A stretch of DNA of 18,661 nt from Verrucomicrobiales bacterium (lineage in GTDB: Bacteria > Verrucomicrobiota > Verrucomicrobiia > Limisphaerales > UBA1096): assembly GCA_028817635.1 (NCBI GenBank), contig JAPPPH010000119.1:1-18661 (forward strand). The letters are read 5' to 3'. Positions 1 to 7,273 of the stretch are shown here, piece by piece (the first letter of the stretch is position 1; every line of letters begins with the position of its first letter). The notes beneath the pieces were generated by a model. It ran no database searches, was not told the DNA's origin, and saw nothing but the letters and a program-made list of their open reading frames with translations. A program made the position numbers and the translations under genes.

Positions 1-35
1 CTCCAATTCCGAACAACAACTGACAAACTCGCAAC

Positions 36-60
36 GGAGGGACGAGCCTGCGAGTCCGAA
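36..60 (+). repeat. 25-bp dispersed repeat, copy 1
   Basis: This 25-bp stretch (starts GGAGGGACGAGCC, ends GAGTCCGAA) is identical to 16481-16505, and its first 23 bases match the reverse complement of 16428-16450. Here it lies in intergenic DNA downstream of the DUF1552 gene that ends at 137. Exact recurrence 16 kb apart shows it is a dispersed repeat; its nature (REP-like element, remnant of a mobile hairpin) is inferred. Confidence 0.8.
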
Positions 61-89
61 ATGCCTTTTTTGAAAAACGCCCGAACAAA

Positions 90-113
90 CTCCGCGGCTC
101 TGCGGCTCCGCGT
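90..113 (+). repeat. Short tandem repeat, three imperfect 8-bp units
   Basis: Three consecutive 8-mers, CTCCGCGG, CTCTGCGG and CTCCGCGT, lie in the intergenic stretch 23 bp before the end of the minus-strand DUF1552 gene. They could be a decayed dispersed repeat or simple sequence; no function can be read from them. Confidence 0.5.
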
Positions 114-136
114 GCGAATCATCATTTGACGAAAAG

Positions 137-1510
137 TTAGGTCCACAGGTCGGAGACCACGCCGTGGCTGTCGGCGAACGAATTCATCTCCACGCCCATG
201 AGGTTGGCCAACGTGAGCCAAAGGTTAGAGTTGAGCGTGCCGCTCTTCATCCTGATGAAGCGACCCTGCTTGATCTGTCCCTGCGCACCTCCGGCCACAA
301 TCATCGGCAGGTCATAGAACTGGTGCGTGGCTCCATCGCCAAGGGCCGCGCCGTAGGTGATCAGCGAGTTGTCCAGCATGGTGCTGCCATCCGATTCCTT
401 GATCTCCTTCATGCGGCGGATCATGTAGGCGTACTGCTGCATGTGGAACGTGTCGATCTTCGCCAGCTCGAGGTAGCCGTTGCCCTTTTGGTTATGGGTC
501 ATGTTGTGGTGCTGCACCGGCTTGTCGAACACGCCCTCATACATCAGCGTGGCATCCCAGCGCTCCGGGCCGATCATGAACGTGGACACATTCGTGATGC
601 CCATCTGGAACCCGAGCAGCATCAGGTCGGCCTGCAACCGGATGTATTCGCCGCGCGGCAGGATTTCCTCCTTGGGAACGGAGATGTCGGCATCGGCCAG
701 CAGCTTCTCGAGCTTGGCCATGCGCACCTCGACGTTTCGAACCATGGTCATGTACTCGTCCATCGTTGCGCGATCCTCGCTGGAGAGCCTGCTTGAAAGC
801 GCCTTGGCATCGGCCAGCACGAGGTCGGTCACGTCGCTCACATGCGTGCGCAGACTGTCCTTGGAAAACAACCGGTCGTAGAGCTTGCGCGGGTCGCGAA
901 TCGACGGCGCAATCTTGCCGGGGCCGTACCACGAAATGTTGTCGAACTCGATCGGCTCCTTCGGCGCGCGAAAACCGTTGCAACTGATCTCGAGCGTGTT
1001 GAGCACCGTTTTGTAGCCGACCTTATCGCCAATCACCTGATCCAGCGTGCGCCCATTCGGGTGGCGAATGTTTTGCTCAGCCGCCTGCACCGGGGAAAGG
1101 CTGGTGAGGTAACAGGAAGCTCCCTGCGCGTGAACGTCCTGCCCGTTTTTAAATGTCCGGTCGAGACCGGTGATCATCGTGACATCCTTGGCGTGTTCCT
1201 TGAGCGGCTGCATCGTGGGCGTCCACTCGAGGTCGTAAATGCCCGGCTCATTCTTGAATCGCCGCTGCTCCTTGGTTTTATCGGCGTTAAACCCGCCGAT
1301 GAAACCGGGAATCTCCGCCTGATCCTCTCCCGGGAAAAACTGACGCCGCACGATCCCGTTGGGGATGTACATGATCACCAGTTTCTTGTCCGGCTTGGCC
1401 AAGCGCTTGGCCGCCATGGCGGCGGGAGACGAATGCAGCATCGGCAGCAACATCGTTGCGCCGCCAGCTTTCAAAAACGAACGTCGTGAAATATTTTTTG
1501 GACTCAACAT
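137..1510 (-). CDS. DUF1552 family protein, Tat-exported
   Basis: About 457 residues. The N-terminus MLSPKNISRRSFLKAGG carries a twin-arginine motif (SRRSFLK) followed by a hydrophobic stretch and an alanine-rich end, so the folded protein is probably exported by Tat. The body matches DUF1552 proteins of Planctomycetota and Verrucomicrobiota (early 'MYIPNG' strand, 'MITGLD', 'HAQGASCYLT', C-terminal 'SLITYGAALGDGATH' region). Biochemical function of the family is unknown. The open frame continues upstream to 1672, but the ATG at 1508-1510 is preferred because it begins the Tat signal and has a GGAGG ribosome site 6 bases upstream. It follows the DUF1549/DUF1553 gene by 82 bases on the same strand and is likely co-transcribed with it. 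Just after the Tat signal it contains a palindrome copy read as AKRLAK. Confidence 0.88.
   Translation of the reverse strand: MLSPKNISRRSFLKAGGATMLLPMLHSSPAAMAAKRLAKPDKKLVIMYIPNGIVRRQFFPGEDQAEIPGFIGGFNADKTKEQRRFKNEPGIYDLEWTPTMQPLKEHAKDVTMITGLDRTFKNGQDVHAQGASCYLTSLSPVQAAEQNIRHPNGRTLDQVIGDKVGYKTVLNTLEISCNGFRAPKEPIEFDNISWYGPGKIAPSIRDPRKLYDRLFSKDSLRTHVSDVTDLVLADAKALSSRLSSEDRATMDEYMTMVRNVEVRMAKLEKLLADADISVPKEEILPRGEYIRLQADLMLLGFQMGITNVSTFMIGPERWDATLMYEGVFDKPVQHHNMTHNQKGNGYLELAKIDTFHMQQYAYMIRRMKEIKESDGSTMLDNSLITYGAALGDGATHQFYDLPMIVAGGAQGQIKQGRFIRMKSGTLNSNLWLTLANLMGVEMNSFADSHGVVSDLWT
1393..1412. repeat. GCTTGGCCAAGC palindrome, one full copy plus partial second
   Basis: An exact 12-mer at 1393-1404 is followed directly by GCTTGGCC. 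It reads AKRLAK in the minus-strand DUF1552 gene, immediately after the Tat signal peptide. Confidence 0.9.
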
Positions 1511-1516
1511 GGCAAA

Positions 1517-1521
1517 CCTCC
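1517..1521 (-). promoter_or_regulatory. Ribosome binding site GGAGG that fixes the start of the DUF1552 gene
   Basis: On the minus strand GGAGG is followed by six bases and then the ATG at 1510. This strong Shine-Dalgarno sequence, together with the Tat signal that begins at that ATG, rules out the longer upstream open frame. Confidence 0.75.
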
Positions 1522-1592
1522 GGTGAACCGCCATTCTGGGTTGAAAACCCCGTATTGCAAGCGGTTCTTTTACGGACGTCGCAGGACAAAAA

Positions 1593-3983
1593 CTATTCGA
1601 TGTGCAGGAACTCGTTGCTGCTGAGCATGCTACGGACGAGGCTCGACCATGCCTGTGTTTCCGCTTGGCCAAGCGGGGTTGAACCGGTGTGCGCCTTGGC
1701 CAGGCGCGTGCGCAGATAGCTGCCCGCGAAGGCCAGCTCTTCCGGTTGCGGTGGCCGGTTGAAAATCAACTCGTACAGCTTGGCCAAGCGCTTGGTTTCG
1801 TCAGGGGCAACCTTGGCCAGGCGCTGCGCGATGGCGGCCGCCTGTTCGTGGATGAACTCTGAGTTCATGAAGTACAATGCCTGCAGCGTGGTCACCGTCG
1901 AGCGCCGGTCGCCAAAGTGCAGGCTGCCATCCGGGCCGTCGAATAAATCGAGGTACGGATTCTTTTGGATCCGCTGCTGCATGAGATAGACGCTGCGTTT
2001 TTTGGACGCATAATTCTCCTGAAACGGTTCGTGCTGCCGGTAAAAATAGGTGAGGTGATGCGGAAACGGATGCCGCCCACCCGGCTTGCGGTCGAGTTCG
2101 CCGCTGAAAACGAGCAGGGCATCCCGGAGTTGCTCGGCATCAAGCCGCCGCCGGTTGGCCCGCCAGAGGAAATGGTTTTCGGGATCAACAGCGAGGTTCG
2201 CAGCATGGTCGTCGTTGGCCAACCGATAGGTGCGCGAGGTCATGATGGCCCGGTGCATCTGCTTAACCGACCAGCCGTTATTCATGAATTCAGTCGCCAA
2301 GTGATCGAGTAACCCGGGGTGTGTTGGCGCCATGCCACGAACACCAAAGTCGCTCGGAGTGGTCACAATCCCCCGGCCAAAATGATAATGCCAGATGCGG
2401 TTGGCCATGACGCGTGCAGTCAGCGGGTTGTCCGGTTGCGTGAGCCAGTCGGCCAGCTCCAGCCGGCCGCTGCCCTTGGCGGATTCGGGCAGCTTTTGTC
2501 CGCCGAGCACCTGCAGGAATCCGCGGCGCACCAGCGCCCCCTGCGTGCGCTTGCCGGGGTCGCCCTGTTTTTGAATGTGTGCATCGGCGATCATGCCGTC
2601 GTTGATGGCAAACGCGATCTCCAGCGGAGGAAACGTTTTGGCCACCTCGGCCCGTTGGGCGCGAATCTCCTCAAGCTCCGCCCAGACGGACTGCCGCGTC
2701 TTTGGCCCCTTGACCACTTGCGACTGGAACAACCTGTACTCAGCAAACTTGTCGCGCTCTTTTTTGTCCCAGCCCGCAAGGCGTTCTCGGAACGGCTTCA
2801 GAATTTCGTCCGCCTGTTTTTGACCGACACGGTAGGCGAAGTCCTTCCGATATGGCTGATGCTCCGCTCCGGCGTGCGGATAGACCGAGCTGTTGAAAAT
2901 GCCGTAGAGCGCGTAGTAGTCTGCCGTCGGGATGGGATCAAATTTGTGGTCGTGGCAGCGGGCGCAGCCGATCGTCAACCCGAGAAAGGTCTTTCCGATG
3001 TTGTTGAGCGTGTCTTCAATCGTGATGTGTTTCAGGTTGTGCGGGCTGACCCCGATCCGCCGCGAGATGGCGATGTAACCAGTGGCAATTTTTTTCTCCC
3101 AACTCGCAGCTTCATCGCCGGCCGGCAACAGGTCGCCGGCAATTTGCTCTCGCACAAACTGGTCATACGGCTTGTCGTTGTTGAAGGCATCGATGACGTA
3201 GTTGCGATACTTGAAGGCTTCCGGCACGGGGAAATCGGCGGCATCCCCGGCGGTGTCCGCGTAACGCACGAGGTCCAGCCAGTGGCGTCCCCAGCGCTCG
3301 CCATAGTGGGGCGAATCCAGCAGGCGATCGATCAATCGCTCCCATGCGTCCGGTGAATCATCCGCAAGAAATGCCTCAATTTCCTCAGGGGCAGGCGGCA
3401 GGCCAATCAGGTCAAACGTGGCACGACGGATCAGTGTCCGCTTGGTCGCCAGCGGCACAGGGGTCAGTTCTTTTTCGGCCAGTTTTCGAAAAACGAACAC
3501 ATCGATCGGGTTACGCGACCACTCGGGCGGCGCATCGGGGATGGCCGGTTTCGCAACAGGCCGGAACGACCAGTGGTTGCGTTGTTCGTCGGTGATCTCG
3601 CTGGTGGCAAACCCGATCGATTGAGCCTCTGCCCAGACGGCCCCCTCGCGAATCCAGCGTTTCAGGTCGTTGACGACATGATTGGGGAGTTTCTTTTTTG
3701 GCGGCATCGACAGGTCGGGGTCGATGTGCCGAACCGCCTTGAGCAACAGACTCTCCTTCGGTTTACCCGGCACCAACGCCGGCCCACTGTCGCCCCCGGC
3801 GAGGGCAGCCTCGCGGGAGTCAAGTTTCAGGCCGCCTTTGGCCTTGTGCCCGTGACACTCAAAACAGTGCGTCGACAAAACCGGCCTCACGCGGGACTCG
3901 AAAAAATCCTGCCGCTCATCCGCTTGGCCAAGCGCTTGGCCAAGCAGCAAAAACAAAAAAAGGATGGTCCGGGAAAAACACAT
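1593..3983 (-). CDS. PSCyt1-DUF1549-DUF1553 secreted c-type cytochrome-domain protein
   Basis: 796 residues. Signal peptide at 1-21 (hydrophobic core LFLFLLL, cleavage likely after GQALGQA). Next comes a planctomycete cytochrome C domain with heme motif CFECH at residues 40-44 and a possible methionine ligand in MPPKKK near 93. The DUF1549 domain covers roughly 140-360 ('FDLIGLPP', 'YGERWGRHWLDLVRYADT', a second CxxCH at about 341, 'CARCHDHKFDPI'). The C-terminal DUF1553 domain covers roughly 500-760 ('ADWLTQPDNPLTARVMANRIWHYHFG'). Family function is unknown; a periplasmic redox role is inferred from the heme motifs. It starts 6 bases after the metallopeptidase-like gene and precedes a DUF1552 gene. 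DUF1549/DUF1553 proteins more often accompany DUF1501 proteins, so this pairing is unusual. The C-terminal 60 residues contain four palindrome-derived RLAK or LGQA words. Confidence 0.92.
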   Translation of the reverse strand: MCFSRTILFLFLLLGQALGQADERQDFFESRVRPVLSTHCFECHGHKAKGGLKLDSREAALAGGDSGPALVPGKPKESLLLKAVRHIDPDLSMPPKKKLPNHVVNDLKRWIREGAVWAEAQSIGFATSEITDEQRNHWSFRPVAKPAIPDAPPEWSRNPIDVFVFRKLAEKELTPVPLATKRTLIRRATFDLIGLPPAPEEIEAFLADDSPDAWERLIDRLLDSPHYGERWGRHWLDLVRYADTAGDAADFPVPEAFKYRNYVIDAFNNDKPYDQFVREQIAGDLLPAGDEAASWEKKIATGYIAISRRIGVSPHNLKHITIEDTLNNIGKTFLGLTIGCARCHDHKFDPIPTADYYALYGIFNSSVYPHAGAEHQPYRKDFAYRVGQKQADEILKPFRERLAGWDKKERDKFAEYRLFQSQVVKGPKTRQSVWAELEEIRAQRAEVAKTFPPLEIAFAINDGMIADAHIQKQGDPGKRTQGALVRRGFLQVLGGQKLPESAKGSGRLELADWLTQPDNPLTARVMANRIWHYHFGRGIVTTPSDFGVRGMAPTHPGLLDHLATEFMNNGWSVKQMHRAIMTSRTYRLANDDHAANLAVDPENHFLWRANRRRLDAEQLRDALLVFSGELDRKPGGRHPFPHHLTYFYRQHEPFQENYASKKRSVYLMQQRIQKNPYLDLFDGPDGSLHFGDRRSTVTTLQALYFMNSEFIHEQAAAIAQRLAKVAPDETKRLAKLYELIFNRPPQPEELAFAGSYLRTRLAKAHTGSTPLGQAETQAWSSLVRSMLSSNEFLHIE
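1661..1676. repeat. Extended palindrome CCGCTTGGCCAAGCGG
   Basis: Perfect 16-bp palindrome in the 3' part of the DUF1549/DUF1553 gene, read as TPLGQAE. Confidence 0.9.
1691..1707. repeat. Diverged palindrome copy, GCGCCTTGGCCAGGCGC
   Basis: Shares the CTTGGCCA centre with the palindrome but has lost outer matches; reads TRLAKAH. Centre lies 31 bases from the copy at 1661. Confidence 0.55.
1778..1820. repeat. Palindrome copy with partial second unit and a nearby diverged copy
   Basis: Exact 12-mer at 1778-1789 followed by GCTTGG (KRLAKLY), then a diverged CCTTGGCCAG centred 33 bases on (QRLAKVA). With 1661 and 1691 this makes four units in about 160 bases of one gene. Confidence 0.85.
3921..3945. 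repeat. Head-to-tail palindrome dimer in a signal peptide
   Basis: Two exact 12-mers in tandem (3922-3933 and 3934-3945). Read LGQALGQA at the cleavage end of the signal peptide of the DUF1549/DUF1553 protein. Confidence 0.95.
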
Positions 3984-3989
3984 CGCGAG

Positions 3990-5147
3990 TCAGGGCCGCT
4001 CGAGGCCGTGCTTGTCGTAAAGCCGCTGCCAGTAGTTTTTCCAATACTTGTCGTAGTAATCGTAAGCGGCTTTTTGAATGTGCGGCAGCTCTGTGACCTT
4101 GGGCGAGTTCGGGCTGTAGTTCTTGAGATGCGCTTGGCCGACGCGGCAGCGCGGCGACACAAATCGCCACTCCGGTTTGCCTAACACATCCTCGCAGAGC
4201 TTGGCCCCGACTGGGTCGTACTTGATGAGCTGATCGCGGGTGTGGATGTGGTTGTGGTCGTGGTCCATCGTGCGATTGGTGTCGAACCAGCACTGATAAA
4301 TCTCCGCCCAGTACTCCGCCCGGTTTTTCGCCGCGTAACACTGCTTCGGCCCGCCAAACTGGATCAGCACCTTGTCATCCTTGGTGACCTTCACCTTGGC
4401 GTCGGCCTTCTTTCCGTTCACCAGAATATCGCCCGAATTCAGGCATTTGCGGAGCAGCCTTGGCGACTCGTCGGGAAACGATTGTTTCAGGGCAGCCAGC
4501 AACCGCACCGGCGTCTCGCTCTTGACTCGACGATACCGCTGGGCGGCCCGGCCATCGTTCCAAATGCCGGTCTTCTTTACGTTCTCAAACGCTGCCGTGA
4601 GCCGTTTTTGCAGCGTCTCATCAAACCCGGCTCCGTGGACGACATGCCCAAATTCATGCACGAGGATGCTCTCCAGTTGCATGCCGCCCGGATATTCCAT
4701 CACATCCTCTTCCGCGAAAACCACCGTGGGCCGCGAGCCGATGTAGGTCAGAAAACCGCGCTGCCGCCAGTTGTAAAAATCCAGCTCCTCCCCAGTTTTG
4801 TTCGAGGCAAACTGCGGCAACTGCGAGGTCAACTCGTCATGACCAATCAACAGGCAGAGCACCTTCTTTTTGCGAATCCGCTCTGCAATCTCCGGCTTGA
4901 GCCCCTGCATGAGCATGTCGAACTGATACGCCGTCTCGCGGTGGGCCAGATTGGCAACCTTACTGGAGGTGGCGATCAGGATGCCCTGAATCATCGTCCC
5001 CTTTTTGTAAAATCCCCGGTCGAGCTTGTACTCCTTGGCCTGCGCCTCGGTGAGCGGCTTGACGGCATATCCCCCCTCCGCCTTGGTAGCCGCACAAAGA
5101 AACAAAACTCCAATCAGGCCGATTAAAAATGACTTGGTCAGGTGCAC
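3990..5147 (-). CDS. Secreted HExxH zinc metallopeptidase-like protein
   Basis: 385 residues with a Sec signal peptide (1-23, hydrophobic FLIGLIGVLFLCAA). A canonical zinc-peptidase motif HEFGH lies at 164-168, and a plausible third ligand lies in 'NRAEYWAEIYQCWF' (E278 or E282), an arrangement resembling anthrax-lethal-factor-like peptidases. Between them, residues about 228-266 ('LLRKCLNSGDILVNGKK...KVTKDDKVLI') resemble the second half of an S4-type fold, a curious insertion. The C-terminal 'DHDHNHIHTRDQLIKYDP' segment is histidine- and aspartate-rich. I do not recognise a characterised homologue. The start is GTG at 5145-5147 (no ATG nearby and no clear ribosome site). It lies 41 bases after pdxA and 6 before the cytochrome-domain gene, so it is probably in the same transcript. 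Substrate unknown. Confidence 0.8.
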   Translation of the reverse strand: MHLTKSFLIGLIGVLFLCAATKAEGGYAVKPLTEAQAKEYKLDRGFYKKGTMIQGILIATSSKVANLAHRETAYQFDMLMQGLKPEIAERIRKKKVLCLLIGHDELTSQLPQFASNKTGEELDFYNWRQRGFLTYIGSRPTVVFAEEDVMEYPGGMQLESILVHEFGHVVHGAGFDETLQKRLTAAFENVKKTGIWNDGRAAQRYRRVKSETPVRLLAALKQSFPDESPRLLRKCLNSGDILVNGKKADAKVKVTKDDKVLIQFGGPKQCYAAKNRAEYWAEIYQCWFDTNRTMDHDHNHIHTRDQLIKYDPVGAKLCEDVLGKPEWRFVSPRCRVGQAHLKNYSPNSPKVTELPHIQKAAYDYYDKYWKNYWQRLYDKHGLERP

Positions 5148-5188
5148 GGCGCAACGTTACCCAAGCCATCCGCTCAGGCAACACCGGA

Positions 5189-6160
5189 TCAGAGAAAGTT
5201 AGACGCCAGCTTGATGGCCTCGAACAGGCTGTTGGGGTTCGCTTGGCCAAGGCCGGCGATGTCGAGCGCGGTGCCGTGGTCGACGGAAGTGCGGACGATC
5301 GGCAGGCCGAGCGTGGTGTTCACCGCTTCGTCAAAACAAAGCGCCTTGAGCGGGATATGCCCCTGATCGTGGTACATGCAGACGAACAGGTCGGTATCGC
5401 ACCGCTTGGCCGGCAGAAACGCGGTGTCAGGCGGAACCGGCCCCTCGACGTTGAGGCCCAGCTTCCGCGCCGCCTCGATCGCCGGGATGATGGCCGTCTG
5501 TTCCTCCTTACCGAACAACCCGTTCTCCCCGGCGTGCGGGTTCAGGCCAAGGACAACGATTCGGGGTTCGCCACCGCGGATGCGCCGCATGGCCTGTGCG
5601 CCCAACTCGATGGCGTCGAGGATCGCGACCTTGGTCAGCAGCCCGGGCACCTCGGCGTAACCCACGTGGGTAGTCACGAAAACCGCCCGCACCTCGCTCG
5701 AGTATTGCAGCATGCAGGAGCGTGGTGCGTGGGTTTTCGCCGCAAAAATCTCCGTATGCCCCGGGAACGGGATACCGGCCGCGTGCAGTGCCTCCTTGTT
5801 GATCGGCGCCGTGGTCACGGCCGAAACCTGCCCACTCAATGCCGCGTTAATGGCATCCTCAATGTACGTGAACGCGGCTCGGCCGGTGGCGGCGTTGACC
5901 GTGCCCGTGGTGAAGTCGCCGAGGCCGATCGCGCCGATGTCGAGCACGCACGGGGAATCGGCCTCGCTCAGCCCGGCGACGACCCTCTCCGGCTTGGCCA
6001 AGCGGCACTGCACAGCCGCCTGCTCCAGCACCGCCGCACTGCCAAAAATGACCGGCGTGCAAAGCCGAGAGATTTCGTCATCCTGCAGCAGCCGCAGACA
6101 AATCTCCGGCCCCACCCCGGCGGGGTCGCCCATCGTCACAGCTATCTTGGGAAGGGTCAT
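5189..6160 (-). CDS. pdxA: 4-hydroxythreonine-4-phosphate dehydrogenase PdxA
   Basis: About 323 residues, the usual PdxA length. PdxA oxidises 4-phosphohydroxy-L-threonine with NAD(P)+ in the cytoplasmic DXP-dependent pathway to pyridoxal phosphate (vitamin B6). Family motifs seen in order: 'VTMGDPAGVGPEI' at the N-terminus, 'GHTEIFAAKT' in the middle, 'LNPHAGENGLFGKEE', 'PPDTAFLP', the metal-ligand stretch 'YHDQGHIPLKAL' and the C-terminal 'VRTSVDHGTALDIAGLG'. The ATG at 6158-6160 is preferred over the TTG one codon upstream. It is the first gene of a minus-strand run that continues with secreted proteins. A PdxA paralogue acting on a sugar acid (PdxA2-type) cannot be excluded, but the motifs fit true PdxA well. 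A palindrome copy encodes RLAK, and a degenerate copy encodes LGQA near the C-terminus. Confidence 0.9.
   Translation of the reverse strand: MTLPKIAVTMGDPAGVGPEICLRLLQDDEISRLCTPVIFGSAAVLEQAAVQCRLAKPERVVAGLSEADSPCVLDIGAIGLGDFTTGTVNAATGRAAFTYIEDAINAALSGQVSAVTTAPINKEALHAAGIPFPGHTEIFAAKTHAPRSCMLQYSSEVRAVFVTTHVGYAEVPGLLTKVAILDAIELGAQAMRRIRGGEPRIVVLGLNPHAGENGLFGKEEQTAIIPAIEAARKLGLNVEGPVPPDTAFLPAKRCDTDLFVCMYHDQGHIPLKALCFDEAVNTTLGLPIVRTSVDHGTALDIAGLGQANPNSLFEAIKLASNFL
5241..5252. repeat. One-mismatch palindrome copy in pdxA
   Basis: GCTTGGCCAAGG differs from the palindrome at its last base; read GLGQAN near the C-terminus of PdxA. Confidence 0.6.
5992..6003. repeat. Palindrome copy in pdxA
   Basis: Exact 12-mer read CRLAKPE in PdxA, in a surface-type region that is not one of the family motifs. 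Confidence 0.9.
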
Positions 6161-6283
6161 CAATTATCAGCCAAGCGCTTGATTTTATTCGTGCAACAGA
6201 AAAGCAGGGAGAATCCCCTCATGCGCTCCAGCCTGCCTACCAGAAAAATCGGCGGCAATGCGAATCGACACCAGCGGCGACAG

Positions 6284-6311
6284 TTGACGGGAATGGGGTT
6301 GGTGATATGTT
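6284..6311 (+). promoter_or_regulatory. Possible sigma70 promoter for the exported VOC gene
   Basis: TTGACG at 6284-6289 and TATGTT at 6306-6311 are separated by 16 bases on the plus strand, ahead of the gene at 6307. If real, the transcript would begin near 6318 and translation would have to start at the internal ATG 6328 or 6334 rather than 6307. This is a pattern match only, in a genus whose promoter consensus is unknown to me. Confidence 0.25.
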
Positions 6312-7257
6312 GCCGAATAAATCGCTTATGAAAATGTTAATGCGATCGATCGCCGTTTTGTTTTTCTGTGTGGTGGCAATGCCGCTTGGCCAAGCGGTGT
6401 CGGATACGGACGTGTATTTGATTAAGGCGGAGAGGGTCACGATCGAGGAGGAGAAAATCACCATCGTCGGTTCGGCAAGGCTCAAGATGGTGGTCATCAA
6501 GGACGACCACGACCCGGCATACAAAGGGCACCAAATCTGGGGGCGACCAGCCGCCTGGGTATTTGCCAAGGCGGACAAGGGTACGTTTGTGATTCACAAA
6601 CCCAAGCCACGGATCATTAAAAACAAAAAACTGCGCCCGAAGAATTACGAGTTGGGCCTCAAGAATCTCGAGAAAGCCTGGCAAAGCTCGATTCAGGCGG
6701 CCAAGGATGCGCAGGCTGGCAAACCGGTCGGGCGCATCGGCTACTACAAACCCTCCGTGACCATTAAGGGAAACATGGTTACGGCCATCGAGGGGAAAGC
6801 CTACATGTTTATTAACCGTGACGGCGACACACCCAAGGCGCAGTCTGCGCCCAACGTGAGAATCAAATTGGAAAGCGTGTTCGTGACCGACCTCGACAAG
6901 GCGCTGGCGTTCTACACCGGCAAACTTGGCTTCGTGAAAAAGCAGGACATCCCGATGGGCGAAACGAGGTTCGTGACCGTGGTGTCACCCGAGGAACCCA
7001 ACGGCACCGAGTTGATGCTCGAGCCCAACGGCGAACACCCGGCCACCAAGGCGTTCAAGACGGCACTCTACAAGGAGGGCATCCCGCTGACTGCTTTCTG
7101 GGTGGAAGACATCCAAGCAGAATACAAAAGGCTGAAGGAACTGGGCGTGGAGTTTCGGTCCAAGCCACAGGACTACGGCCCCTCCACTGCCGCCATTCTC
7201 GACGACACCAACGGCAACCTGATCATGATCTATCAGGAAAACGAACCGAAGAATTAA
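6307..7257 (+). CDS. Exported protein with C-terminal glyoxalase/VOC domain
   Basis: 316 residues. Hydrophobic signal peptide at 10-30 (IAVLFFCVVAMPLGQA), with the palindrome at the cleavage site. Residues about 31-180 form an unrecognised lysine-rich region. Residues 184-312 are a vicinal-oxygen-chelate (glyoxalase/bleomycin-resistance) domain: 'DLDKALAFYTGKLGF', 'GTELMLEPNGEHPA', 'TAFWVEDIQAEYKRLKELGV' and 'DDTNGNLIMIYQ'. This VOC subtype is normally a stand-alone cytosolic protein of about 130 residues, so the N-terminal extension suggests a gene fusion. A GTG at 6856-6858 sits exactly where such a stand-alone protein would start. The ATG at 6307 has GGGG about 8 bases upstream; ATGs at 6328 and 6334 are alternatives. 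It converges on the sulfatase gene with a 16-base gap. Substrate unknown. Confidence 0.85.
   Translation: MLPNKSLMKMLMRSIAVLFFCVVAMPLGQAVSDTDVYLIKAERVTIEEEKITIVGSARLKMVVIKDDHDPAYKGHQIWGRPAAWVFAKADKGTFVIHKPKPRIIKNKKLRPKNYELGLKNLEKAWQSSIQAAKDAQAGKPVGRIGYYKPSVTIKGNMVTAIEGKAYMFINRDGDTPKAQSAPNVRIKLESVFVTDLDKALAFYTGKLGFVKKQDIPMGETRFVTVVSPEEPNGTELMLEPNGEHPATKAFKTALYKEGIPLTAFWVEDIQAEYKRLKELGVEFRSKPQDYGPSTAAILDDTNGNLIMIYQENEPKN
6382..6397. repeat. Extended palindrome in the signal peptide of the VOC protein
   Basis: Perfect 16-bp CCGCTTGGCCAAGCGG, read PLGQAV at the predicted cleavage site of the exported VOC protein. Confidence 0.92.
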
Positions 7258-7273
7258 GGTTTTTCACGCATGG

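Noticed and set aside
1511..1672. Upstream extension of the first DUF1552 gene to 1672
   Set aside because: The added residues are low-complexity and lie ahead of a Tat signal that must be N-terminal; the ATG at 1510 has a strong GGAGG.
2319..3356. 345-residue open frame on the plus strand
   Set aside because: Antisense to the well-supported DUF1549/DUF1553 gene and without recognisable motifs.
5129..6331. 400-residue open frame on the plus strand
   Set aside because: Antisense to pdxA, which has all family motifs; composition is typical of a shadow frame.
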